A stretch of 64,000 bases of DNA from Janthinobacterium sp. PAMC25594 (GTDB lineage Bacteria > Pseudomonadota > Gammaproteobacteria > Burkholderiales > Burkholderiaceae_D): positions 1,798,001 to 1,862,000 of the forward strand of contig NZ_CP080377.1 of the NCBI RefSeq assembly GCF_019443505.1, given 5' to 3'. The notes under the pieces were generated by a model, which saw only the letters and a list, made by a program, of their open reading frames with translations, searched no databases and was not told where the DNA came from. Positions 44,676-52,704 of this stretch are shown here, in pieces. Position 1 is the first letter of the stretch. Each line of letters starts with the position of its first letter. Position numbers and translations under genes: made by a program.

Positions 44676-45179
44676 TCAACGGTTGATGGTAGTTACGAGC
44701 TGGTTCGCACGTTTCAACGATTGTGTATCGGTCGCGGGGAAATGTAGCCCGAACGACAATATCTGTGCTGGCATACCGTCAACTGTAAGGTTCAATTCGT
44801 AAAAAACAGGTTCCCCGTCACCGGCAGTAGAGACATATCGAAGCTGAACAAATTTCGGAACTTTCATAGTTCTATTTTGATGCGCCGCAACTTCCAACTT
44901 AATACTTTTCCCATCAGGTAGAGCTACGATAGGATGCATGCTTGAGAAACCACCAAGACTATCGTCGATTCGCCTTAAGGTGTACTCGGTGGTAGCGATA
45001 TCTCCGGCCCCTTCCCCAGGTGCAAACATAGCCGCAGCGTCCCTGTAACGTTGATGCTGTAACGCATCCAGAAATTTATTGGCGACAGCGGTAGTGCTCA
45101 CGTCACCGATTGTGGCGGCATTGGAAGCAACCGATGCGCAGAGCATAAGGGTGTAAAGGCTGAATAACTTAAATTTCAT
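44676..45179 (-). CDS. Exported protein of unknown function
   Basis: 167 residues from the ATG at 45179 (MKFKLFSLYTLMLCASVASN, a clear Sec signal peptide cleaved after SNA). The mature part starts with a helical NTF2-like segment (VANKFLDALQHQRYRDAAAM) and continues as beta strands (KFVQLRYVSTAGDGEPVFYE), so a small NTF2-like or DUF4019-like fold is possible. No catalytic residues identified. A further upstream in-frame start adds 14 polar residues and would hide the signal peptide. Confidence 0.65.
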   Translation of the reverse strand: MKFKLFSLYTLMLCASVASNAATIGDVSTTAVANKFLDALQHQRYRDAAAMFAPGEGAGDIATTEYTLRRIDDSLGGFSSMHPIVALPDGKSIKLEVAAHQNRTMKVPKFVQLRYVSTAGDGEPVFYELNLTVDGMPAQILSFGLHFPATDTQSLKRANQLVTTINR

Positions 45180-45230
45180 TCTCAATATGTCCCAATCCAT
45201 GACAGTCACCTCGACTGCCATTCGATAAAA

Positions 45231-45289
45231 TCGTCCGCTCTTGGCCGGCTGCTGTTGTTGCCAGGTATCGCCCCATTACAAACATTCAG
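45231..45289. repeat. Full-length palindromic repeat unit
   Basis: Left arm TCGTCCGCTCTTGGCCGG, middle TTGTTGCCAGGTAT, right arm CGCCCCATTACAAACATTCA. Length about 58 bp and collinear with 24027-24084. Confidence 0.65.
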
Positions 45290-45335
45290 TTTTCCAATAG
45301 TCGTCAGCTGCGGGCGGCGCTCATTAAGTCGGGTT

Positions 45336-45794
45336 TTACTTGATTAGTGCCAAGCAGTAAAAGCGGTCCGCTCCACTTTCTGGTAGTGGGTCCGGTCCAC
45401 GAACCCATCCCAAAGACTCATACAGGTGAACCGCAGCCCCCATGTCGCCCCAAGTCTTGAGTTCCAGTTGAGTGAAGTTATGGATAACGGCCTGTGCTAT
45501 TCCCTCGCTCAACAGCATTCTGCCGATGCCCTGTCCGTGCATGCTCGCATCGACGTGGAAGCCGAACAGCTTGGCGACAGCCCCTTCCATACGCTGAATT
45601 GCAAGGCAGCCGACTAGCTTGCCATCTACCTCTGCCACTAATTCGATTTCGTTAGGGGTGTTGGCTTGGCCAAGCGCACCAATGGCAGCATCTAAAGTGT
45701 CAAAATCCGCGATTAAACCGAAAGAAGCTAATGATTTCTGTACTACAGCCTTGGCACCGGAATTATCAATAGGAAGAGCTTTACGAATTGACAT
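45336..45794 (-). CDS. GNAT N-acetyltransferase
   Basis: 152 residues. The acetyl-CoA loop is VDASMHGQGIGRMLLSEGIA, followed by QLELKTWGDMGAAVHLYESLGW, the standard strand-4/helix-4 region. The N-terminus starts MSIRKALPIDNSGAKAVVQK. Substrate unknown. Palindromic repeat copies lie on both sides. Confidence 0.85.
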   Translation of the reverse strand: MSIRKALPIDNSGAKAVVQKSLASFGLIADFDTLDAAIGALGQANTPNEIELVAEVDGKLVGCLAIQRMEGAVAKLFGFHVDASMHGQGIGRMLLSEGIAQAVIHNFTQLELKTWGDMGAAVHLYESLGWVRGPDPLPESGADRFYCLALIK

Positions 45795-45884
45795 TGCTAC
45801 CTCTTGAGTGATTCAGAGCAATGATTCTATGCGAGAGCTTTCCCCTATGTCGAGGGAGCGCCATTCCTCCCAGCCATCACGGAC

Positions 45885-45995
45885 CGTCTGGTATTGGCCG
45901 AACCCGGCCGTTTTCCTCAGCATAGCAGGTCGTCAGTACAAAAATCTAGCGCGTCTCACGACAGGCTGGGTTCGCCCCGGAGCGGACCTTAGCAC
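45885..45995. repeat. Palindromic repeat, expanded or decayed copy
   Basis: Left arm TATTGGCCGAACCCGGCCG at 45892 and right arm TTCGCCCCGGAGCGGACCTT at 45970, about 80 bp apart, with unrelated DNA between them. Confidence 0.45.
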
Positions 45996-46053
45996 GGTGT
46001 CCTAGCAATCACATGACGCGCCGCTCCACATTCGCCCAACAGATTCTCTTGCG

Positions 46054-46668
46054 TCATTCGGGCCGATGCTCGACTTCAAACTCATCTGATTCCTTAACTT
46101 TCAGACCAGCTTTCTTCGCCATTTGAACAATCTCTGCCGATTTTTCCTCCGACATCAGCAGTGCGTAATACGCATCGTTTCCTAAGTCGAGATGAAGCAA
46201 ACGGCCTCCCCTGGGTTTGACCCAGGAGGAAAACTCTAGCAGTGCTCTCGGAACCGTAGTACGTGTTCCGCCTTGCAGGTGCCAGGTTTCGTTAATTCCG
46301 GCAACGGTAAGCAGTTCGTTCGCCTGCCATTCCACTTCCTCAGTGGCCTTCCAGTCGACTTGCAGCAAAACCCACTTGCCCCGCCGCTGCCCCTCGTCGT
46401 CGAGTATGCCGCTCTCGATTGCTTCACTTGTTGTATCGCCGCGCCCTAAATGTGAAATTACAAGCTTGGTTAAGCGCTGACTTTCCTCTGTTCCCAACTG
46501 CGCAGTTATGGGAGTAAGGAAACGTCTTAGGGCTTGTTTAGCCTGTGTAGACGCAGAAAAATATTCTTTCAGAATCTGTGCGTCCGAGAGGTTCTCGTCT
46601 TCTTCAACAGGTGGCTCAGGTGGGGCGGTCAAGTCCCGTCCCAAAAGTTTGCTAAGCAGCTTAAGCAT
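46054..46668 (-). CDS. Uncharacterised protein, possibly DUF6630-like
   Basis: 204 residues. The segment RRGKWVLLQVDWKATEEVEW followed by QANELLTVAG is distinctive and reminds me of the DUF6630 family; I cannot confirm it. The acidic N-terminus (PPEPPVEEDENLSDAQILKE) is probably unstructured and the C-terminal ~40 residues form a small alpha/beta unit (YYALLMSEEKSAEIVQMAKK). No signal peptide and no obvious active site. Confidence 0.65.
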   Translation of the reverse strand: MLKLLSKLLGRDLTAPPEPPVEEDENLSDAQILKEYFSASTQAKQALRRFLTPITAQLGTEESQRLTKLVISHLGRGDTTSEAIESGILDDEGQRRGKWVLLQVDWKATEEVEWQANELLTVAGINETWHLQGGTRTTVPRALLEFSSWVKPRGGRLLHLDLGNDAYYALLMSEEKSAEIVQMAKKAGLKVKESDEFEVEHRPE

Positions 46669-46705
46669 TGGCAGTTAGATAAAAGTTGTTTGAGGAGTAG
46701 TTCGT

Positions 46706-46740
46706 GATGTCCGCTTCTGGCCGATTTAGGCCGGAAAAGC
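46706..46740. repeat. Palindromic repeat unit
   Basis: TGTCCGCTTCTGGCCGATTT at 46708 with GGCCGGAAAAGCAGGATTG following; the second block matches GCGGATTG of other units. Confidence 0.55.
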
Positions 46741-46756
46741 AGGATTGTTGGAAAGC

Positions 46757-47269
46757 TTAGAAAGGAAGCGCCTCATATGCGGGTCGGTTCGCTCGAAAGG
46801 TACCAAACGGAAACCATCGTATCGATTGGAATTCTTCCTCATCATACTTAATCTTCGTTGTCCGGTCGGCCTTTACCACATACCACAGCGATACATCGGT
46901 GTGGTCTGCAGTCAAACCCACAGTCGTGGTTACGGTAACCATCAGAGGGGCATCAATGCGATGCGAGGAGACCAAGCCCAGTTCCTCCTCAAGTTCACGG
47001 ATGACTGTATCACGCGGATGCTCGTCTCTTTCGACGTGACCACCAGGAGGTAACCAGAGCTGGGCGTTCCGATGGTCAACGAGTAGTACATGCTCATCAT
47101 CCACCACCACGAAGTAGGACACTAGGTGTTTTGGCGGCGTTGCGGGCTTCGCTAAGCGGTACAATTCTTCGCCAGAATCAATCCACTCAAGTGCATTCGC
47201 AATTTGGCATCGTTCCAATTCATCCAACGGAATGATGGCGGTTAGTTCTTCTCGTATTTTATGACGCAT
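46757..47269 (-). CDS. NUDIX hydrolase
   Basis: 170 residues. The NUDIX box GGHVERDEHPRDTVIRELEE-ELGL fits G-x5-E-x7-R-E-x2-E-E-x-G with all metal-binding glutamates. The N-terminal helix (LERCQIANALEWIDSGEELY) is an extra cap seen in NUDIX proteins acting on small nucleotides. It hydrolyses nucleoside diphosphates linked to another group; the substrate is not evident. Confidence 0.88.
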   Translation of the reverse strand: MRHKIREELTAIIPLDELERCQIANALEWIDSGEELYRLAKPATPPKHLVSYFVVVDDEHVLLVDHRNAQLWLPPGGHVERDEHPRDTVIRELEEELGLVSSHRIDAPLMVTVTTTVGLTADHTDVSLWYVVKADRTTKIKYDEEEFQSIRWFPFGTFRANRPAYEALPF

Positions 47270-47317
47270 CTTAAATTATTCTGCCTAAATCTTGTGCGGG
47301 CATTGGAAATGCATGGG

Positions 47318-47360
47318 AGTGGCTGCTTGTGGCGGAAAAGGGCCTGTCGCGGTTGGCGGC
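47318..47360. repeat. Decayed palindromic repeat unit
   Basis: GTGGCTGCTTGTGGCGGAAA at 47320 followed by GGGCCTGTCGCGGTTGGCGG. Weakest of the series. The following 200 bp up to the next gene hold nothing recognised. Confidence 0.35.
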
Positions 47361-47547
47361 TCTCGCCTGCGGATTCAATCCGTCAACGCGACACACCGAT
47401 TCGCCATCCTGGATGACCAAGAACTGCGAGTACATGAGCGATGCGGCGGCTAAAACCAAAGGTTTCGATGCAGGCCACGGAAAGGCCTGCACGACGAAGG
47501 CATCTGACTCATTATCGCGTTGCAATGCTGACATAAGATGGGATTGC

Positions 47548-47937
47548 TCAAGTAAGCTTTTCTTTGAGGAACGCAGCGATGTACGGCGTGGCTGCGGCCG
47601 CGACGGTAGATGCTGCGCCGGGGGCGATACCCATCCGCTCGGCTAAGGCTGCGGTCACCTTGCCGGCAAGCATACCCTCACCGCCGTCCAGCAACGATTT
47701 GAAGAAGCCGTCGCCTCTGACCAGTCCGGCCGCTAAACCGGCAAAAAAGTTCCGGCCCGTATGTTCCTCTCCCGATGTTTCGGACTGCTCTTGGAGGTGA
47801 GCGTGCGTCACATCTACCGCTTGGCTCAGCATTTGCTGAGCGTCGTCCGCATTGATACCTTGTGCTTCCAGCGCCTGGGTCGCTTGAGCCCCATGGTCAG
47901 ACGACAGAAATTCCGAGATGAGTTGTTGCGCATCCAT
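47548..47937 (-). CDS. Hypothetical protein, DUF937/YidB-like in character
   Basis: 129 residues from the ATG at 47937, preceded by GGAAGAGG. MDAQQLISEFLSSDHGAQAT then QALEAQGINADDAQQMLSQA, and the Gly/Ala-rich C-terminal half (FFAGLAAGLVRGDGFFKSLL, then AERMGIAPGAASTVAAAATP) resemble small DUF937/YidB-type proteins that have a C-terminal helical bundle with glycine-rich turns. Function unknown. Confidence 0.65.
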   Translation of the reverse strand: MDAQQLISEFLSSDHGAQATQALEAQGINADDAQQMLSQAVDVTHAHLQEQSETSGEEHTGRNFFAGLAAGLVRGDGFFKSLLDGGEGMLAGKVTAALAERMGIAPGAASTVAAAATPYIAAFLKEKLT

Positions 47938-48118
47938 TTGAATACCTCTTCCGGTCAAAACTACTGTTAGGGAAAATTGGTAAATCGGAAGTTCAGAATA
48001 TCCATGTTTAATACGCGGTGTCAATGGTGTAATTACGGATTATCCACTCGCATTACCCACACCGGTCACGTCGCAACTATCCCCAGCCCACAGACGACTG
48101 ACCTTGCGCCTTGGGTGA

Positions 48119-48174
48119 TGGTCCGCTCTGACGGGTTGCCGCTGTTGGTAGTTTCCGCCCCAAAGCGGAAGTTC
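48119..48174. repeat. Full-length palindromic repeat unit
   Basis: Left arm TGGTCCGCTCTGACGGG, middle GCTGTTGGTAGTTT, right arm CGCCCCAAAGCGGAAGTTCG. GTCCGCT and its partner AGCGGA on the right make the palindrome clear. Confidence 0.7.
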
Positions 48175-48252
48175 GGATTGCCGCGTCAACAGCGGAGCCG
48201 GCTTCTTATACTTCGCCAAGAAGGCGAACGACAGCGAGCCTAGCAGATGTAA

Positions 48253-48681
48253 TCAACGAGGACGAAGGCGCACTGCAATTGGGTGTTCAGCACGCAGCTG
48301 TAGTAGGTCCCATAGATTGCCATACAGGTCCTCGAACACGGCCACCGTGCCGTACTCGGCTTCCTTGGGCTCCCGAATGAATGTGATGTCATGAGCACGC
48401 AAACGTTCATAGTCGCGCCAGAAGTCATCAGTGTTCAGAAACAGGAATACGCGCCCACCAGTTTGATTTCCAACATACGGCTCTTGTTCAGGCTTAGATG
48501 CTTTGGCCAACAACAGTGTGGTGCCGACCCCGCCTGGTGGGGCGACGACAACCCAGCGCTTATCCTCCTCCCACTGATGGATATCGTCGAGTAACTCGAA
48601 CCCAAGTTTATTGACGTAGAAATCGATTGCTTCGTCATAGTCGCGTACGACAAGCGCTATATGTACGATGGCTTGCGGCAT
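48253..48681 (-). CDS. VOC-family (glyoxalase/bleomycin-resistance fold) protein
   Basis: 142 residues with two beta-alpha-beta-beta-beta modules: AIVHIALVVRDYDEAIDFYV (metal-ligand His in the first strand) and RVFLFLNTDDFWRDYERLRA with VAVFEDLYGNLWDLLQL (Glu ligand and the DxxGN turn). Metal-binding residues are present, so it may be an enzyme (dioxygenase, lyase or thiol transferase type) or a drug-binding protein. It lies between two repeat units. Confidence 0.85.
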   Translation of the reverse strand: MPQAIVHIALVVRDYDEAIDFYVNKLGFELLDDIHQWEEDKRWVVVAPPGGVGTTLLLAKASKPEQEPYVGNQTGGRVFLFLNTDDFWRDYERLRAHDITFIREPKEAEYGTVAVFEDLYGNLWDLLQLRAEHPIAVRLRPR

Positions 48682-48744
48682 GCTGTTTCCAGATTTAGGT
48701 TGAGAAAGTCCAATAGCTTACCACTGGCACTTAGCACTGTTTTC

Positions 48745-48790
48745 GGCCTACGCCTCCATCTGCAATCGCCCCAAAGCCGCCGGTCAACAA
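48745..48790. repeat. Palindromic repeat, right arm
   Basis: ATCTGCAATCGCCCCAAAGC and CGCCGGTCAAC at 48759 onward. Right-most clear copy of the series before the insertion sequence. Confidence 0.5.
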
Positions 48791-49086
48791 TATCTCTTTG
48801 GTAAATTACGCTAATCAAACAGCACCGCTGTTGACCATGGTGCAAGCACGGTCCAACCTAGACGCTCGTATAGGGCGCGTCCGGCCTCCGTTGCGACCAA
48901 GAGTCGCTCTGTCGCACCGGCCTTTTCGGCCAACTTATCTAGGCTTTGCATTACCACGGTAGCCAGGCCAGAGCGGCGATGGGCTTCATCGGTAACGATT
49001 TGGTCAAACACAGCGCATCCCGCACGAATTGCGACGCGACCTGACGCAGCCAACTCGCCACTAGCATGGACGACGCGTGCTAGGTA

Positions 49087-50183
49087 CCTGTTTAGAATTG
49101 GGTGATCATATTCCTATTCGCAGCTTGCCCTACTTCAAAGCCAGGCGCCTGTTGAGTACACTGTTGATTCCTGTCACCTCACCGCCAGCGCCATGACCCA
49201 AGCCCTTCACAGCCGAGCCCGCACCACCCACCTGATCCGGGAAGAAATCCGCAACTCGACACTGCCCCAACGGGAGCTTGCCGAGCGCTATAACGTGAGC
49301 CGCCTGACGATCCGTAAATGGCAGAACCGCGACAGCGCCGAGGACCGTTCGCACCGGCCCCACACCATGCATACGACGCTGACGCCAGCGCAGGAACTGG
49401 TCGTCATCGCGCTACGCACCACCTTGCTTTTGCCCACCGACGACTTGCTGGCGGTGGCGCGTGAGTTCGTCAACCCGGCGCTTTCGCGTGGCGCCCTGGG
49501 CCGCTGCTTGCGGCGCCATGGTGTCTCCAGTTTGCTTAAAATGGCCGCACTCGAAGACGACAAACCGGTTACCAAAAAGTCGTTCAAGGACTACGAGCCG
49601 GGCTTTTTACATATGGATATCAAGTACTTACCGCAGATGCTCGATGAAACCGAACGCCGTTACCTGTTCGTCGCCATTGACCGCGCCACACGCTGGGTCT
49701 TCATGGAAATCTATGCCAACCAGTCCGACAGCAGCAGTACCGACTTCCTGCTCAAACTGAAAAATGCTTGCCCGATCACCATCGTCAAACTACTCACTGA
49801 CAACGGCAGCCAGTTCACCGACCGTTTTACCAGCAAGAAAAAAGACCCTGTCAGCGGCGACCGTATCCCGAGCGGCAAGCATGTCTTTGACGTGCTGTGC
49901 AAGCAATTGGTGATCGAACATCGATTGATTCCGCCGCGTCACCCGCAAACCAACGGCATGGTCGAACGCTTCAATGGCCGTATCAGCGAGGTCGTCAACC
50001 AGACTCGTTTCGGCTCCCGGGCCGAACTGGAATCGACGCTGCGCAATTACCTGAAAATCTACAACCACAACATTCCCCAGCGCGCCTTGGATAACGCAAC
50101 ACCGATTCAGGCGATGAAGAAATGGCAGGAGAAAAAGCCGGAATTATTCGTTAAACGCGTATATAACCAGGCCGGTCTTGACA
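49087..50183. mobile_element. IS481-family insertion sequence, about 1.1 kb
   Basis: The left end TGTTTAGAATTGG (from 49089) and the reverse complement of the right end TGTCAAGACCGG are imperfect terminal inverted repeats starting with TGT. The flanks share GGTA (49083-49086 and 50184-50187), a likely 4-bp target duplication; with the TGT ends the flanks would be GGTACC and GGTAAC. It carries one transposase gene on the plus strand and interrupts a GNAT gene. Only one copy is in the window. Confidence 0.85.
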
Positions 50184-50188
50184 GGTAA
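49193..50188 (+). CDS. IS481-type DDE transposase
   Basis: 331 residues. An N-terminal HTH (RELAERYNVSRLTIRKWQNR) is followed by a short linker and an integrase-core DDE domain: first Asp in LHMDIKYLPQM, second Asp in VKLLTDNGSQFTDRF, and Glu in HPQTNGMVERFNGRISEV about 35 residues after. This single-frame layout is typical of IS481. The stop codon lies in the right terminal repeat. Intact, so the element may still be active. Confidence 0.93.
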   Translation: MTQALHSRARTTHLIREEIRNSTLPQRELAERYNVSRLTIRKWQNRDSAEDRSHRPHTMHTTLTPAQELVVIALRTTLLLPTDDLLAVAREFVNPALSRGALGRCLRRHGVSSLLKMAALEDDKPVTKKSFKDYEPGFLHMDIKYLPQMLDETERRYLFVAIDRATRWVFMEIYANQSDSSSTDFLLKLKNACPITIVKLLTDNGSQFTDRFTSKKKDPVSGDRIPSGKHVFDVLCKQLVIEHRLIPPRHPQTNGMVERFNGRISEVVNQTRFGSRAELESTLRNYLKIYNHNIPQRALDNATPIQAMKKWQEKKPELFVKRVYNQAGLDR

Positions 50189-50601
50189 CCACCATGCTCG
50201 GCCTCCAGAAAAATATCGTAGTCCGCGGGTAATGTCGCCTTGCCGGGCATTGCCGTCGGGCCGTGCATTAGATACGCTGCGTCCTCAGTTCTCCAGCACT
50301 CTGGAAGTGCCGCACGCATGACATAAGGCGCAACCGCTGCCTTCAAAAAGATAAGGGGCGCATTTGTTTGCGCGGCACAGGCTTGCAGTGCCGGCCCAGC
50401 GTCGAGGAATACATGGCGGCGCGTCTCTTTAGCAGTACCGACCTCGACGCATAGTCCACCGGAGTCCTGGAGCGGGAGCGGAAGACCCCGAGCCAGGCTC
50501 CGGCCAGTGAGCCATCGTTCGATGAGAGCTAAATTCAAGTTCATAGTTACCTTTGAGATTAGTGGCTCCAAGTGTCGCACACGTTTCAAATGCTTTCCCA
50601 C

Positions 50602-51123
50602 TCATCGATTCTCTGTGTCTGCTTCTGACCCAAGCTGTGTAAAACGCAGAGAAATGCGGCGTGAAAAAAAAATAGACCGTTCAGAACGGCCGCTACACGG
50701 TTTTTACGGCACAGAAAATGGTCACCCTACTCATAAAAATGTCGTGTTTTTGCGTTTTTACACAGCCAGTGCCGGCTGCCGTCGTTGGCGGCTATCATCA
50801 CAGTAACGCAAGTGCAGCATATATGTAAGTAGTCAGCCCTAGCTTGCGGAATGGCAAGGAACGGGGCAGTGCTTAGAACGTTCTGCAATCTAACTTACGA
50901 GTCCCTTGCGTGCCGTTGGCGGTGCCCCACCTCTGCAGGGGCGCGGCGTCAGCATAATCGCGCCGCCGACCCCAGCAACCTCAATAGCCATCTGTCCCGA
51001 TTGGAGGACGCAGTTGAACCATGCCACGAACTGCGCTCGACTTTCTTCTGGAAATTACTTTCTTTCAGGAAATAGTTTAAAATGCTTGGGTAGTTTTTTC
51101 ACAACACCATAGGGAGTCATCGT
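50602..51123. other. 520-bp intergenic stretch upstream of the vWA-PP2C-kinase operon
   Basis: No gene recognised. It includes a decayed palindromic repeat (TGTCTGCTTCTGACCCAAGC near 50611; GCCGTCGTTGGCGGCTA near 50778), a short palindrome CCGTTCAGAACGG (50677-50689) which on the minus strand is followed by a T-run and could be a leftward terminator, and the ribosome binding site AGGGAG before the vWA start. Confidence 0.5.
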
Positions 51124-51960
51124 ATGCAATACCAAGCGGCTATTCAGCGCAGTGCGCCCACTGCTTTCTTGTTTCTTGTAGACCAGTCGGGCTCCATGGG
51201 TGACCGCATGTCAACATCTGAAAAGACAAAAGCCCAGTTCGTCTCCGACGTCCTCAATAGAACATTTATGAACTTGGTAACTCGCTGCACGAAAGCGGAT
51301 GGTGTCCGTGACTACTTCGAGCTGGGCGTTATCGGCTACGGCAACGGAAACGCGCAAAACAGTTTGCATGGTCCGCTCGGCGCCAAAATCCTGAATCCTA
51401 TCTCGGCAATTGAGGCCGCCCCCCTTCGGGTCGAGGACCGCAAGCGAAAAGTGGACGACGGCGCCGGCGGCGTCATTGAGCAATCTGTAAAATTCCCCGT
51501 ATGGTTCGAGCCACAGGCGAACGGCGATACGCCAATGTGCCAAGCGATTCGTCTCGCAGGTGCAGAGCTCGCGGCGTGGTGTGACAGCCATCCGGACAGC
51601 TACCCTCCAACCGTCCTGCACGTCACTGATGGCGAATCCACGGACGGTGACCCCGAACAACTAGCTGACACGTTAAGACAGTTCTCGACTAACGATGGAA
51701 GTGTATTATTGTTGAACCTCCACGTTAGCGCGCAGGGCGGTAGCTCGGTGTCATTTCCTGCCGGTGAAGGGAACTTGCCTGACCAGTACGCGAAACTCTT
51801 GTTCCGTATGTCGAGCCAACTTCCTGAACATCTTGTAAAAGCGGTGCAGGACAAGGGACAGCAGGTTTCTTTCGAATCGCGCGGCTACATCTTCAATGCC
51901 GATGCCGGCGAGATTGCAGACTTCTTCGATATCGGAACACGCCCATCGCAGTTGCGCTAA
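51124..51960 (+). CDS. TerY-like vWA-domain protein
   Basis: 278 residues, nearly all one von Willebrand A domain. The metal-binding MIDAS motif is complete: D20-x-S22-x-S24 in FLVDQSGSMGDRM, the Thr in NGDTPMCQAI, and the Asp in LHVTDGESTDGD. No signal peptide, so cytoplasmic. It is the first gene of a vWA-PP2C-kinase operon, the 'TerY-P' triad that in other bacteria goes with tellurite/stress and conflict-response loci and is thought to build a phosphorylation-controlled complex. The start is preceded by AGGGAG. A partner complex is not visible here. Confidence 0.88.
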   Translation: MQYQAAIQRSAPTAFLFLVDQSGSMGDRMSTSEKTKAQFVSDVLNRTFMNLVTRCTKADGVRDYFELGVIGYGNGNAQNSLHGPLGAKILNPISAIEAAPLRVEDRKRKVDDGAGGVIEQSVKFPVWFEPQANGDTPMCQAIRLAGAELAAWCDSHPDSYPPTVLHVTDGESTDGDPEQLADTLRQFSTNDGSVLLLNLHVSAQGGSSVSFPAGEGNLPDQYAKLLFRMSSQLPEHLVKAVQDKGQQVSFESRGYIFNADAGEIADFFDIGTRPSQLR

Positions 51961-51965
51961 TTCCT

Positions 51966-52697
51966 GTGCGGCTACGTCAAGATTTCGCGGCTTCAGTTCC
52001 GAAGGACCTGGAGCGCCCCGAGCTGAACGAGGACGCTTGGGCATGCGACGAATTGCTCTCCTGCTACGCATTGTCTGATGGCGCCTCGGAGTCGTACGAC
52101 TCAAAGCGTTGGGCGCGCGCCCTTGTCGACAAGTACTCGGCCAACCAAATGTTTGACTGGGATTGGGTGAGCACCGCCATCACGGCGTACAACACCACGG
52201 TCGATTTCTCTGCGCTCTCGTGGTCGAAACAAATGGCATTTGAACGCGGAAGTTTTGCGACGCTCCTGGCGCTGCAGTTGGCAGAAAATGGCAGCGAGGT
52301 CGAAGTCCTGGCGGTAGGCGATAGCCTTGCCGTCCATGTGCGCGATGGACTCCTTCTGTCCACTTTCCCGTATGAGCAGGCAGAGCAATTCGATGAGAAC
52401 CCGATGCTGCTGTCGACTCTTTCGCCGAACAATTCTTTCGTTAAAGAGCCAGGGTTCTTCCAGCGGAACAGTAGCAAGACCTGGACCATTTTGCCAGACG
52501 ATGTAATCTACCTGATGACCGATGCTGTAGGGCAGTGGCTACTCAAAAATCAGCGCTCCGGGGAATCGGCACTAGAACTCCTAGACGCCGTAACGATACA
52601 GGAAGAGTTCTCCGCGTTAACCCTGCGACTACGGTCGGAGAATAAATTGAAACTGGACGATTCAACGCTCATCCGATTGATTGTTGAGTCTTCCTGA
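51966..52697 (+). CDS. PP2C-type protein phosphatase of the triad
   Basis: 243 residues from a GTG at 51966, 5 bp after the vWA stop, so probably translationally coupled. PP2C metal-binding acidic residues can be followed: ERPELNEDAWACDE, CYALSDGASESYDSKRWARA, VLAVGDSLAVHVRDG and YLMTDAVGQWLL. It should reverse the phosphorylation made by the downstream kinase on the vWA protein or others. The DGAS...S signature is characteristic of the TerY-P phosphatase branch. Confidence 0.87.
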   Translation: MRLRQDFAASVPKDLERPELNEDAWACDELLSCYALSDGASESYDSKRWARALVDKYSANQMFDWDWVSTAITAYNTTVDFSALSWSKQMAFERGSFATLLALQLAENGSEVEVLAVGDSLAVHVRDGLLLSTFPYEQAEQFDENPMLLSTLSPNNSFVKEPGFFQRNSSKTWTILPDDVIYLMTDAVGQWLLKNQRSGESALELLDAVTIQEEFSALTLRLRSENKLKLDDSTLIRLIVESS

Positions 52698-52704
52698 GCA
52701 AACC

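Larger units (their letters stand above)
48811..50544 (-). pseudogene. GNAT N-acetyltransferase gene split by an IS481-type element
   Basis: The 5' part reads from ATG 50544 (after AAAGG) MNLNLALIERWLTGRSLARG to DIFLEAEHGGY. The 3' part, 49088-48811, continues LARVVHASGELAASGRVAIR and has the acetyl-CoA loop IVTDEAHRRSGLATVVMQSL. Removing the insert and one copy of the GGTA repeat rejoins ...GGT GGT TAC CTA GCA CGC... in one frame, so the insertion was clean and the gene otherwise intact (about 210 residues). The remaining 5' fragment runs on into the element for about 20 residues before a stop. Probably non-functional now. Confidence 0.85.

Noticed and set aside
42700..48790. Chromosomal integron with attC sites
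   Set aside because: The gene run looks cassette-like, but the repeats do not show RYYYAAC and GTTRRRY boxes in the required order at each junction, and no IntI gene is in the window. Kept as an unexplained repeat family.
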